Below are positions 11,083 through 20,900 of a DNA stretch of 64,000 bases, piece by piece. Each line of letters starts with the position of its first letter. The first letter of the stretch is position 1. Below the pieces are notes generated by a model, which saw only the letters and a list, made by a program, of their open reading frames with translations, made no database searches and was not told the origin of the DNA. This stretch comes from Mycolicibacterium helvum (GTDB lineage: Bacteria > Actinomycetota > Actinomycetes > Mycobacteriales > Mycobacteriaceae). The translations under genes and the position numbers were made by a program. Where the stretch lies: NCBI RefSeq assembly GCF_010731895.1, contig NZ_AP022596.1, forward strand, positions 5,208,001 to 5,272,000. The letters are read 5' to 3'.

Positions 11083-12452
11083 TGCCGGTGGGCGACAACC
11101 GCCGGCCCACACCCGACAACGTGGTGCCCTACGCCGACCAGGCGTTGTTGTTGGCGCTGCGCGGTGCCGGGCAAGAGGCCGTTATGCAGGTCCTGTGGAT
11201 CTATGAACATCCCATCAACCTCGACGGCGTGCGACGCTTCCATCAGAACTGTGGCCAGGGACTGATCGGCCGCCTGATCGAGCGTTCTTCGCTGCCCTTC
11301 GGCCGGCATCGATGGGTCGCGGCCCCAGGCCCGCAGGCCCCGCTGGACATCGGCGAATATCCGCGGCCGCGCGAAGAGCTGTACGACTGGGCGCACGAGC
11401 AGGTGGAGCTGCCACTCGACCCCGAGCACGGCCCGGCGTGGCGAATGGGTGTCCAGTCGTTCACCGACGGCACCAGTGTCGTTGGCTTGGTCCTATCGCA
11501 TACCGTCATCGACGGCGCAGGCGCCGTCGGAGTGGTTTACGACGCGGTCGTGGGCAACCGTAGGGACCTCGGCTATCCGCCGCGCCGGTCCCGTACCCGG
11601 ATGCGCGCCATCGGCGAAGATCTGCGCCAGTTGGGCAGGGATCTCCCAGAGATTGGCCGAACACTGGTAAAAGCGGTCAAGGTCGCAACCCGCCGCAAAG
11701 ACGAGCTGGTGCGCCCGAGTGCACCGGCACCCCGGGCGACCGGCGGTGCAGGCGATGTCGTCAAGACGGCGTTCACCACGGCGATCATCGACATCCCGCA
11801 GTGGGATGGCCGGGCGGAAAGCCTTGGCGGAAACCACTTTTCGTTGGTCGCAGGGTTCGCCGGCAAGCTCGCGGAGAATATCGGCCGAACCCGCGCGACC
11901 GACGGTGCGGTGACGCTGATGATGCCGGTCAGCGAACGAGAAGACCCGGCCGACACCGGCGGAAATGTCGTGTCGATCGCGAATGTCACCTTCGATCCGG
12001 GCCCGGTTGCCAACGATCTCTCCGACGCTCGCGCGGCCATCAAACAGGGTTTGGCGACCGCGCGGCAGACGCCGGACGAGATGGTGGAGTTGCTGCCGCT
12101 GATCCCGTTTCTGCCGAAGCGGGCGATGGGGCGCATCGCGGATATGGCTTTCAACTTCACCACCGATGTGCCGGTGTCCTGCTCGAATTTGGGCGACGTC
12201 CCCGATGTTGTGCTCAGCGTCGACGGGACGGTGGCAGAGCGGTTCTACTTCCGCGGCATCGACCGTAATCTGACCCGCGATGTCCTCGACAAGCGACAGG
12301 GCCTGATGACCGTGGCATCGATGCGGCTCGGCGGCAAGGTCATCCTGCCGGTCATGAGTTACTTGCCCGGCGCAGACAACTCGCGCGCACGGCTTCGCGA
12401 GGTGATTGCCCAGACTCTGGCAGAGTTCGAGCTGTCTGGCGTCATCGAGTGA
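11082..12452 (+). CDS. Condensation-fold acyltransferase, tandem copy 1
   Basis: A 456-residue protein with the HxxxDG active-site motif of wax-ester/diacylglycerol acyltransferases and PapA-like enzymes: H140-T-V-I-D144-G145. A second hallmark, PVSCSNLGDVPD, lies in the C-terminal half and resembles the SNVPG-type motif of that superfamily. It is translationally coupled to papA through a TGATG overlap. It is clearly paralogous to the next gene: the two share MQ-WxYEHPx-xGxRRFHxN near the N-terminus and a nearly identical DNA stretch in the middle. Probable role is a further acylation of the surface lipid. Substrate and donor are unknown. Confidence 0.8.
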   Translation: MPVGDNRRPTPDNVVPYADQALLLALRGAGQEAVMQVLWIYEHPINLDGVRRFHQNCGQGLIGRLIERSSLPFGRHRWVAAPGPQAPLDIGEYPRPREELYDWAHEQVELPLDPEHGPAWRMGVQSFTDGTSVVGLVLSHTVIDGAGAVGVVYDAVVGNRRDLGYPPRRSRTRMRAIGEDLRQLGRDLPEIGRTLVKAVKVATRRKDELVRPSAPAPRATGGAGDVVKTAFTTAIIDIPQWDGRAESLGGNHFSLVAGFAGKLAENIGRTRATDGAVTLMMPVSEREDPADTGGNVVSIANVTFDPGPVANDLSDARAAIKQGLATARQTPDEMVELLPLIPFLPKRAMGRIADMAFNFTTDVPVSCSNLGDVPDVVLSVDGTVAERFYFRGIDRNLTRDVLDKRQGLMTVASMRLGGKVILPVMSYLPGADNSRARLREVIAQTLAEFELSGVIE

Positions 12453-12463
12453 GGGTTTGAGCA

Positions 12464-13816
12464 GTGACTACTGAATCGCAGGAACACCGGCTGGAGTTCC
12501 TCGACCAGACGGCGTTCGAGATGATGCGCGCCACCGGGCGCGGCCAGCTGATGCAATGCGTTTGGGTCTACGAGCACCCCGTCGACATCGAAGGACTTCG
12601 GCGGTTTCACCGCAACATCGCGCAATCGCACGGCGGACGACACATCGAGCGTTCACCACTGCCGTTCGGCCGGCCGCGGTGGGTCAAGCCCGGTCACGCT
12701 CCGTCGGAGATCCAGATCAACGAAACGGCCCGCCCGCGCGCCGAACTCATGGACTGGGCCGATGAGCTCGGCAATCTGCCGATCGACCCCGAGCACGGCC
12801 CGACCTGGTACCTGGTCGTCCAACCACTCACCGATGGTTCCACCGCCATCAGCATGGTGGCCTCGCACGTGATCGGCGATGGCACCGGCGCCGGGCTGGC
12901 GATCTTCGAAGCAGTCACCGATACCGTCCGCGACGCGGGCTATGATCGGCCGGGCGCGCGGACCCGCGGGCAGGCGTTGGCTGCCGACACGCGCCAGATC
13001 GTGCGTGACTTGCCGGTGACGCGCAAGGCGCTGGTCAAAGGCGCGAAGCTGGTGTGGGGGAAGCGCAAGGAACTCGCCCAATCCAGGAAGGCGCGTGCCG
13101 GCCGACAGCCGATCGAGGAGGTCGTCACCGTACCGTCGGTGGCGGTCGTCGTCGATATGGCAGAGTGGGATGCGCGCGCGGAAAGCCTTGGCGGAAACAG
13201 CTATTCACTCCTGGTGGGGTTCACCGCGAGGGTGGCGCAGCGGCTGGGTCGGCGCCGGCGCTCCGACGGCGCCGTGACGCTGGTGATCGCGATCAACCTC
13301 CGGGAGAGCCTGGAAGATGATCGTGCCTTGGCGATGGCCTTCGCTAATGCCACCGTCGACCCGGAGAAGGTGACAGTCGACCTGTCGGAGGCTCGCACCG
13401 TCGTCCGGGAGGCACGGCAGATAGCCAAGGAACAGACCGACCCCGCCATGGAACTGCTACCGCTGATGCCGTGGTTACCCAAGGCCGCGGTCAAAGGGGT
13501 GGCCGAGTTGTTGTTCTCCTACTCTGAAGATCTGCCAGTGTCCTGCTCGAACCTCGGCGACTTGCCACCTCAGATTGCTCAGGTCGACGGCACGACTGCG
13601 GAGCTGGTCATTCTGCGGGCCTTGGACCAGAACGTCACGCTGCAGGAGATGCAGCGTTCACACGGCCAGCTCGTCGTGGTGTCCGCGCGCATCAACGGAA
13701 AGGTCACGATCTCGATAGAGGCCTACGAGATCGGCGCGGAGAACAGCAAGCAGCGTCTTCGCGATCTGGCCGAGGCGACTCTGACCGAATTCGGACTCAC
13801 CGCCGTCATCGAGTGA
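12464..13816 (+). CDS. Condensation-fold acyltransferase, tandem copy 2
   Basis: A 450-residue paralogue of the preceding gene, starting with GTG 11 bases after it. The active-site motif reads H135-V-I-G-D139-G140, and PVSCSNLGDLPP is conserved. Both copies keep the catalytic His and Asp, so neither looks dead. Retention of two intact copies suggests they act on different positions or different acyl chains of the same glycolipid. It ends 8 bases from the convergent GAP gene with no visible terminator. In M. smegmatis the pks5 locus, as I recall it, also has two related genes after papA. Confidence 0.8.
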   Translation: MTTESQEHRLEFLDQTAFEMMRATGRGQLMQCVWVYEHPVDIEGLRRFHRNIAQSHGGRHIERSPLPFGRPRWVKPGHAPSEIQINETARPRAELMDWADELGNLPIDPEHGPTWYLVVQPLTDGSTAISMVASHVIGDGTGAGLAIFEAVTDTVRDAGYDRPGARTRGQALAADTRQIVRDLPVTRKALVKGAKLVWGKRKELAQSRKARAGRQPIEEVVTVPSVAVVVDMAEWDARAESLGGNSYSLLVGFTARVAQRLGRRRRSDGAVTLVIAINLRESLEDDRALAMAFANATVDPEKVTVDLSEARTVVREARQIAKEQTDPAMELLPLMPWLPKAAVKGVAELLFSYSEDLPVSCSNLGDLPPQIAQVDGTTAELVILRALDQNVTLQEMQRSHGQLVVVSARINGKVTISIEAYEIGAENSKQRLRDLAEATLTEFGLTAVIE

Positions 13817-13823
13817 TCGGGGG

Positions 13824-14549
13824 TCACAGGCCGTGCAGGCCCACCGCGATCAGCATGACCCCCACGACCGCGACGAATGCACCGGCGTGCTTGCGAGTGC
13901 GGGTGCGGATCCACTCGTTGAAGCGCTGCACCCAGATCCGAGTCTTGCCTGGCACAACCATGAAACTCAGCAGGGGGACCACCGCTGCCCAGCTCGCCAG
14001 TAGCAGGAAGGTGACCAGGGCCGACGCCTGCTCGATCGGAGCAGTCTTGGACGCGATGATCAGCGCGAGCAGGGCCATGTAGTCGACGCTCGGCATCGCC
14101 AGAGCCGCCCCGATGGAACCCGAGAACCAGGATGATTCGCCCTTCGCAAAGGCACGGATCCGGGCGGATAGCCGCTTGAACCGGCTCGGCCGCGGGGGAT
14201 CCTGCACGACGAGGGGACTGTCACCGGCACCGGCCGGCACGTCGACCATCTCCTTGCGGGCGAATTGTCGCAACGGAATATTCGACGTCAACAGCGCGCC
14301 GAGCAGGACCGTGACGACGCCGATACCGATCTGGATGAGCGCCGGGTTGAAGTTCGCCTTGCTGAGGAAGGAGTGGTGGAACACGAACAGCACCGTGAAG
14401 CCGATGCTGAGGCTGATCGCCAGGCCGGTGCAGAGGAAGACGAGCAAATGCCGCGCGGGACGTGGCCGGGTCAGCAGGAGGGCGATCAATCCGATGCGTG
14501 TGGGCTCGATACTCACCGCGAGGCCGAGCAGCACCACGGTAGTCCACAC
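13824..14549 (-). CDS. GAP-family membrane protein (glycolipid addressing)
   Basis: A 241-residue integral membrane protein with about six hydrophobic segments. It opens with a signature-like first helix (LLGLAVSIEPTRIGLIALLL) and has a charged cytoplasmic loop around residues 95-130. This is the pattern of the GAP/Sap family, needed to move glycopeptidolipids and related glycolipids to the mycobacterial surface. It lies 45 bases downstream of the glycosyltransferase gene on the same strand and converges on the acyltransferase operon. An export role for the lipid made here is inferred from family and neighbours. Confidence 0.82.
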   Translation of the reverse strand: MWTTVVLLGLAVSIEPTRIGLIALLLTRPRPARHLLVFLCTGLAISLSIGFTVLFVFHHSFLSKANFNPALIQIGIGVVTVLLGALLTSNIPLRQFARKEMVDVPAGAGDSPLVVQDPPRPSRFKRLSARIRAFAKGESSWFSGSIGAALAMPSVDYMALLALIIASKTAPIEQASALVTFLLLASWAAVVPLLSFMVVPGKTRIWVQRFNEWIRTRTRKHAGAFVAVVGVMLIAVGLHGL

Positions 14550-14594
14550 GAAGCGGGATTCTACCTTGCCGGGCTGCTGCGGGCAGCGTTGACA

Positions 14595-15875
14595 TCAGCC
14601 GTGGCGGCGGTTGCGGGCGGCCTCCTCGAGAAGGTCGGCTGCTGCCGCCACGCTGCCCGACGCCGGGCTCATCCGGGCAGCGAGCAAACGGGACCGATCG
14701 ACTGTTTGCGGAGCCAGCACGGCTCGGAGATCGGTCAGCAGCGAATACCGTGTAGAAGCTGAGAAACGGCGGGATGTGCCGACACCGAGCCGCTCCACCT
14801 GTTTGCCCCAAAGTGGTTGCTCGGCGGCCACCCACAGCACGAGGGTGGGAACTCCGGCGCGGATCCCGGCCGCGGTGGTGCCCGCTCCGCCGTGGTGCAC
14901 GACGGCCCGGCACGACGGGAATACGGCGGCATGGTTGACCGCGGCCACGACCTTGACATGGGCTGCTGTGGCGGAGTCGTCGAAGTCGGAGAACCCAGCG
15001 CAGATCAGGGCGCGTTCGCCCAGCTCGGCGCAGGCGTCGCTGATCAGGCGAACCGTCTCGGCGGGGGAGTCGATCGGCATGCTGCCGAAGCCAAAGTAGA
15101 TCGGCGGTGTTCCCGAGGCGATCCAGGACGCCACGTCACTGTCGACTTCGGTGGGCAGTTGCAGCGTCATCGACCCGACGAGCGGGCGTCGCTCACCCCA
15201 TTCGTCGGCCAATGCGGGGAAGAACACCTTGTCGTAAGCCTGGATCTCGAGTGCGCCGGAGGCCACGATGCGGGCCACCGGCCGGGTGGTGGCCGCGGGC
15301 AGGCCCAGGGTGCGGCGCTGCTGAGACTCCGCCGGTTTGAGTAGCCGCCAATGCAGCCATTCACCCATCGAATAGGCCGCCTCGACTACGGGCTGCGGCA
15401 GCCGCACCGGCAGCACCTGGGTGTTGGCTCGCACCGGGAAGTAATGCACCTCGGCCAATGGGAGGCCCCGGAACTCGGCGACGTTGGCTGCGATCTCCTG
15501 ATAGGCCGTGCCGGTCACCACTAGATCGGCACCGTCGGTCATCGACAGCAGCGCGTCGTTCATCTCGGCCCAGCCGCGGGTCGCCGCCGCCCTGGCCTTG
15601 CGTAAGGCGATCAACGGATTGCCCAACCGCAGCCAATCCGCCGGGCTGGCCGCGGTCAGGGCATCCGGTCGCTCGAAGACGTCGCCCTGCAATTGTTTCT
15701 GCGAGTCGGGCCCATAGCCGATGGTGGCCGCCAGGCCGGCGGACTCGACGAAGCTGACAAGGTTAGGGGGGACGGCCATGTACACGTCGTGCCCCCGGCG
15801 CTGCAGCTCGAGGCCCACCGCTGCGCAGGGTTCGACGTCACCGCGTGTCCCGTGGATGCTCACCGCGATCTTCAT
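14595..15875 (-). CDS. UGT-type (GT1) glycosyltransferase
   Basis: A 426-residue GT-B enzyme of the mycobacterial glycolipid glycosyltransferase group (GPL Gtf proteins, Rv1524/Rv1526c). The N-terminus MKIAVSIHGTRGDVEPC is the typical acceptor-side Rossmann start. The donor-binding signature HHGGAGTTAAGIRAGVP is complete around residues 325-345, so the enzyme should be active. It would add a sugar to a lipid-linked acceptor in the cytoplasm before export by the GAP protein encoded just downstream. Which sugar is added cannot be read from the sequence. Confidence 0.88.
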   Translation of the reverse strand: MKIAVSIHGTRGDVEPCAAVGLELQRRGHDVYMAVPPNLVSFVESAGLAATIGYGPDSQKQLQGDVFERPDALTAASPADWLRLGNPLIALRKARAAATRGWAEMNDALLSMTDGADLVVTGTAYQEIAANVAEFRGLPLAEVHYFPVRANTQVLPVRLPQPVVEAAYSMGEWLHWRLLKPAESQQRRTLGLPAATTRPVARIVASGALEIQAYDKVFFPALADEWGERRPLVGSMTLQLPTEVDSDVASWIASGTPPIYFGFGSMPIDSPAETVRLISDACAELGERALICAGFSDFDDSATAAHVKVVAAVNHAAVFPSCRAVVHHGGAGTTAAGIRAGVPTLVLWVAAEQPLWGKQVERLGVGTSRRFSASTRYSLLTDLRAVLAPQTVDRSRLLAARMSPASGSVAAAADLLEEAARNRRHG

Positions 15876-15914
15876 CGATCCCTATTATCGGGACCCGCCC
15901 GAGCGGGCGTGCCG

Positions 15915-16649
15915 TCAGCTCGCTGCCCGGGTGAACCATTTGGTCTTGATCCGCCATGAGTGCGCCGACGCCAGCGCGAATCCGGCACCGCAGAAGCAGG
16001 CGAAGAACCAGACCAGTTTGCCGCCCTCCAGCTCCTGCAGTAGGGGTACGTAGGCGGTGATGATGCGAATCGTGCAGGCGATGATTCCGCTGACTGAGGC
16101 CGTGATGTACACGTTGGCGATCCGCCGCGACCGCGGATCCCGGCGCAGGATGAGCAGCGCCCGTAAACCGTAGCCGAGCAGGTAGATCAGGGTGCCGCAG
16201 AGCAGCGCCCAGTAGGCGGCCAGCCAGAAGTCGGTGGGCACGGTGAAGAAATCGGAGCGATAGATCTTGGCGCCGTTGCCGATCGAGAATGTCGCGAGTA
16301 GTAACGGGATGCATAGGGTGGCCGGGCGTTCGACGTATTGCTTGAACGCGGCTTGCATGGCGTTGTCGTCCTGCAGGCGGCCCAGAGCGTTGTAGACGAT
16401 CGCCGAGGCGGCCACGACGTAGCAGTCGTGGCCGATATAGTCCTCGAGGTTCCACACTCCGGTCAGCGAGTGCAGCCAGTGCCCGACGGTTTCGGAGGCT
16501 AACGGCGACATCAGCAGCACGGCGGCGGCCTGCAGGGCGATGTTCAGAGTCGCGGCGATTTCCCACCGGCAGCCCCACGTGACGCGCCTAATCCACAGGC
16601 TCCATGCCATACATGCCAGCGTGACGGTGATTAATGCACCGAGACCCAT
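15915..16649 (-). CDS. Multi-pass membrane protein, unknown function
   Basis: A 244-residue protein with about seven hydrophobic segments, a polar stretch after helix 3 (residues about 85-110) and a short basic tail. I do not recognise a functional motif. It lies 40 bases downstream of the small HTH gene on the same strand and probably forms an operon with it. Regulator plus membrane-protein pairs of this kind recur in actinobacteria without a known role. Codon use and base composition at the 5' side and in the HTH gene are more AT-rich than the surroundings, which suggests separate arrival. Sensor, immunity or signalling functions are possible but unsupported. Confidence 0.65.
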   Translation of the reverse strand: MGLGALITVTLACMAWSLWIRRVTWGCRWEIAATLNIALQAAAVLLMSPLASETVGHWLHSLTGVWNLEDYIGHDCYVVAASAIVYNALGRLQDDNAMQAAFKQYVERPATLCIPLLLATFSIGNGAKIYRSDFFTVPTDFWLAAYWALLCGTLIYLLGYGLRALLILRRDPRSRRIANVYITASVSGIIACTIRIITAYVPLLQELEGGKLVWFFACFCGAGFALASAHSWRIKTKWFTRAAS

Positions 16650-16689
16650 CTCGTCGTCGCCTTACGCCCCCGAATAACTTCAGCAAATA

Positions 16690-17046
16690 CTACAGCGAAG
16701 GGGCGTCTAGTCGGGGCTTCAATTCTGAGAGTTTCGCCGGAATATGTGTCGCCGTTACGGTATTAATTGTCGTCACCGTAAATGGTGTGGACTCGACGTA
16801 TTGCTGGACTTCCTCGCGGCTCATCAGTCCGAACCTGACCTGCAGGTCGGGGTAGCTCAGGCCGAATCGTGTTGCCACCAAGCGCAACTCCTCGGCATTC
16901 GGGTAGTCTCGTTCCTTTACTCGCCGGTAATAAGTGCTGCTAGAGGTGCTGAGCGCGTCGTAGATGTCCTTGGCTTCGATGTCGCCGTCGAGGAGGTAGT
17001 CGAGCAAGGTCTTCAGCTGACGTCCGTTTTCGTCGGTACGAGGCAC
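16690..17046 (-). CDS. Small XRE-like HTH regulator
   Basis: A 118-residue protein whose first 80 residues form a Cro/C1-like helix-turn-helix region: a short helix (LLDYLLDG), a recognition part around STSSSTYYRRVKERDYP, and a following helix (EELRLVATRFGLSY). It contains no obvious ligand domain. It is the first gene of a two-gene unit with the membrane protein. It diverges from the gene at 17184, so the 138-base gap probably holds both promoters and may be its operator. The DNA is noticeably richer in A and T than the PKS operon. Confidence 0.68.
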   Translation of the reverse strand: MPRTDENGRQLKTLLDYLLDGDIEAKDIYDALSTSSSTYYRRVKERDYPNAEELRLVATRFGLSYPDLQVRFGLMSREEVQQYVESTPFTVTTINTVTATHIPAKLSELKPRLDAPSL

Positions 17047-17183
17047 GTCTGGAGAATAACCTGGAACTCCCGGTAATGGGTATCGGCAACTTTTTTCAGG
17101 AAATTATTGAATTTATTGACATGGCCGTAACGATTGTGGGATTGGTCTCCCATCTATGGGACACGGCCGCTACGGTGGGGGGC

Positions 17184-17768
17184 ATGGTTGCTCCTGTGAC
17201 CTACCCGTCTAGCAATGTGCGGGTAGTTGACGACGAGATTCTTGGCCGACCACGACCAGGGGATCTGGTCCGTTTGTCGGCACCGCTATCCCACGAACTG
17301 ACCGCTGAACTCGACGGAGCTGTCGAGTTCGGCGGCTTTGGTGTCGAGGAAATGCTCTTGGCCGCGCTGGGCCGGGCGATCGCCCGGACCATCGGTGTCG
17401 GTGTGGTGACGGTCAGCGGTCTGACCACGGCGCAGCCGTTTCGGCTGTGCTGCGCTGAAGAACGAGCCCTGGACGCAAACGCCCTGTTGGCCGATGTCCG
17501 CGATGCGCTGACGCCAGCCCGGCAGCTCAGTAATTCCCCGGCCGACGTGGTGTTCTCGTTCCTGGGCCTGCCGCCCGATCCTTCGCTCGGTCCGCTTCAG
17601 CTCACCGATGGGCCGGCCCTGGGTGTGCTGGGCTACCGGGCCGACGGGGAACTGCAGATGGACTGGTGGTTCGATGGCCGGCGGCTTGACCGCTGCACCG
17701 TCGAGGAGCTGACGGCTCAATTCCGACTCGGTCTCATCGGTCTGACTTCCGAGGCCATCCCGGCCTGA
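17184..17768 (+). CDS. Orphan condensation-domain-like C-terminal half
   Basis: A 194-residue protein. The ATG at 17184 has a GGTGGGG ribosome binding site just upstream and is preferred to the longer frame opening at 17076, whose first 36 residues are poor. From about residue 20 it resembles the C-terminal subdomain of NRPS condensation or PapA-fold enzymes, with a VVFSFLG strand and LGVLGYRADGELQMDWWFDG followed by a terminal helix. The HHxxxDG half is absent, so it should not be catalytic alone. It sits directly upstream of the ileS T-box and may be a degenerate acyltransferase or an accessory protein. Confidence 0.5.
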   Translation: MVAPVTYPSSNVRVVDDEILGRPRPGDLVRLSAPLSHELTAELDGAVEFGGFGVEEMLLAALGRAIARTIGVGVVTVSGLTTAQPFRLCCAEERALDANALLADVRDALTPARQLSNSPADVVFSFLGLPPDPSLGPLQLTDGPALGVLGYRADGELQMDWWFDGRRLDRCTVEELTAQFRLGLIGLTSEAIPA

Positions 17769-17774
17769 GGTTAG

Positions 17775-17987
17775 AATCATCCGATCGGCGTCGATCCGGC
17801 CATCACCGGGGAGTCTTCGGAAGAACAGCCCTGGTCGGGCCAAGTAGAACCGAACGGGCAGGCCCGTCACAGCCAGTAAAGAGCGACGCACGAATCTGTG
17901 CGTAAGCGGGGTGGTACCGCGGCGCTCGCGCACCAGCGCGTCGTCGTCCCCGTGTCCAGGCAGCGGGCACAGGAGACGAACGCGCAC
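17775..17987 (+). promoter_or_regulatory. T-box riboswitch leader of ileS
   Basis: The conserved T-box element GCGGGGTGGTACCGCGG lies at 17906-17922, preceded by a hairpin CGCAC/GTGCG at 17887-17902. A candidate specifier codon ATC (Ile) at 17802-17804 sits in a loop closed by CCGG (17796-17799) and CCGG (17806-17809), consistent with the short stem I of actinobacterial T-boxes. Downstream, GCGCGTCGTCGTCCCC (17936-17951) is complementary to the ribosome-binding region AGGAGACGAACGCGC (17971-17985), so the switch should control translation: uncharged tRNA-Ile frees the site. No terminator U-run is seen. Confidence 0.9.
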
Positions 17988-20900
17988 GTGACCGAGAATG
18001 GCTATCCGAAGCCGGCCGGTGGCTCACCCAATTTTCCCGCCCTCGAACTCGAGGTGCTCGACTACTGGGCGGCCGACGACACCTTCCGGGCCAGCATTGC
18101 CCGCCGCAACGACGCAGAAGAGTACGTCTTTTATGACGGCCCGCCGTTCGCCAACGGCCTGCCGCATTACGGTCATCTGCTGACCGGTTACGTCAAGGAC
18201 ATCGTGCCGCGTTATCGCACCATGCGCGGCTACAAGGTGGAGCGCCGCTTCGGCTGGGACACCCACGGGCTGCCGGCCGAACTCGAGGTGCAGCGCCAGC
18301 TCAGCATCACCGACAAGGCCGAGATCGAAGCGATGGGCATCGGGAAGTTCAACGATGCATGCCGGGCGTCGGTACTGAAGTACACCGGCGAATGGCGCGA
18401 CTATGTCACCCGCCAGGCCCGCTGGGTGGACTTCGACAACGACTACAAGACGCTTGACCTATCGTTCATGGAGTCGGTCATCTGGGCGTTCAAACAGTTG
18501 TGGGACAAGGGCCTTGCTTACCAAGGCGTTCGGGTGCTGCCGTACTGCTGGAACGATGAGACCCCGCTGTCCAACCACGAGCTGCGGATGGACGACGACG
18601 TCTATCAGAGCCGGCAGGACCCCGCGATCACTGTCGGGTTCCGGGTCAACGAGCCCGGATCCGACCTGGACGGTGCCTACCTGCTGATCTGGACCACCAC
18701 GCCGTGGACGCTGCCGTCGAACCAGGCGGTGGCGGTCAACCCGGAGGTCACCTATGTGGTGGTGCGGGTTGACGACCGCCGACTGGTGCTGGCGCAGCCC
18801 CGGCTGGGCGCCTACGCGCGGGAGCTAGGGGAGGACCCCGAGGTGGTGGCCACGGTGTCCGGTGAGCAGTTGCTCGGGCTGCGCTACCTGCCGCCGTTCC
18901 CGTACTTCCTCGACGATGACAAGGCGTGCAACGCTTTTCAGGTGCTCCGTGGCGACTTCGTCACCACCGAGGACGGCACCGGCGTGGTGCACATGGCACC
19001 GGCCTACGGTGAGGACGACAAGGCCACCACTGACACCGTCGGTATTGTTCCGGTCACCCCGGTGGATTCCAAGGGCCGCTTCGACGTGACCGTGCCGGAC
19101 TATCAGGGTCAGCACGTGTTCGACGCCAACCCGCAGATCATCCGCGATCTGAAGAACGGCACCGGGTCCGCCGCGGTCAACACTCCGGTGCTGATCCGTC
19201 ATGAAACCTACGAGCACTCCTACCCGCATTGCTGGCGCTGCCGCAATCCGCTGATCTACCGTGCGGTGTCATCGTGGTTCGTCAAGGTCACCGAATTCCG
19301 CGACCGGATGGTCGAACTCAACCAGCAGATCACCTGGTATCCAGAACACGTCAAGGATGGCCAGTTCGGCAAGTGGCTCTCAGGCGCCAGGGACTGGTCG
19401 ATCTCTCGAAACCGGTACTGGGGCACGCCCATTCCCGTATGGGTGTCTGACGATCCGGCGTATCCGCGGATCGATGTCTATGGCAGCCTCGATGAGCTCG
19501 AGCGGGACTTCGGAGTCCGCCCGGACAACCTGCACCGGCCTTATATCGACGAGCTGACCCGGCCGAATCCCGATGATCCGTCCGGTAACTCGACGATGCG
19601 CCGCATCGAGGACGTCTTCGACGTGTGGTTCGACTCCGGGTCAATGCCGTACGCCCAGGTGCACTACCCGTTCGAGAACCAGGACTGGTTCCGCGGTGTC
19701 GATTCCGCCGACCCTGACAAGCAGATCGTCGGTCATTTCCCCGGTGACTTCATCGTCGAGTACATCGGCCAGACCCGCGGCTGGTTCTACACCCTGCACG
19801 TGCTGTCCAGCGCGTTGTTCGACAAACCGGCATTCAAAACCTGTGTGGCACACGGGATCGTGCTTGGCAATGACGGCGCCAAGATGAGTAAGTCGCTACG
19901 CAACTATCCTGACGTCAATGAGGTGTTCGACCGCGACGGGTCCGACGCGATGCGGTGGTTCCTGATGGCCTCACCGATCCTGCGCGGCGGAAACCTCGTG
20001 GTCACCGAACAGGGCATTCGCGAAGGCGTTCGGCAGGTGCTGCTGCCGTTGTGGAACGCCTACAGCTTCTTGGCCCTGTACGCGCCGAAAGTCGGTACTT
20101 GGCGCACCGATTCGCGACATGTGCTGGATCGCTACATCCTGGCCAAGCTCGCCGAGCTGCGTGACGGTCTGACTGACGCGATGGATGTGTGTGATATCTC
20201 CGGCGCCTGCGAACAACTGCGTCAGTTCACCGAGGCGCTGACGAACTGGTATGTGCGCCGGTCGCGTTCGCGGTTCTGGGTAGAGGATTCCGACGCTATC
20301 GACACCCTGCACACCGTGCTCGAGGTGACCACCCGGCTGGCGGCCCCGCTGCTGCCGATGGCCACCGAGGTCATCTGGCGTGGGTTGACCGGTGAGCGTT
20401 CAGTACATCTGACCGACTGGCCGCAGGCCGGAGTTGTCCCCGCCGACCCCGCGCTGGTGACGGCCATGGACCAGGTGCGGGACGTGTGCTCGACAGCGTC
20501 CTCGCTGCGCAAGGCGAACAAGCTGCGGGTGCGCCTACCGTTGCCGAAACTGACTGTTGCGGTGGAGGATCCGTCTGCACTCGCACCGTTCACGGACCTG
20601 ATCGCCGACGAATTGAATGTCAAGGCAGTCGAGCTCACCAACGACATCCCCGCGTACGGCCGCTTCGAGTTGACCGTGAACGCCAGGGCGGCCGGTCCGC
20701 GGTTGGGCAAGGCCGTGCAGGACGCGATCAAGGTGGTCAAGGCCGGCAACGGAGTCCTCAACGCCGATGGCACGCTGACTGCCGGTGACGTGGTGCTCAC
20801 CGCCGAGGAATACAGCTCGCGGCTGGTCGCCGCTGATCCGGAGTGGACGGCCGCGCTGCCGGAAGGCGCCGGGCTGGTGGTGCTGGACGGCGCCGTCACT

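Noticed and set aside
17898..17987. N-terminal extension of ileS by 30 codons from GTG 17898
   Set aside because: This part is the T-box core and sequestrator; the extension has no similarity to synthetases, and the ribosome binding site lies after it.
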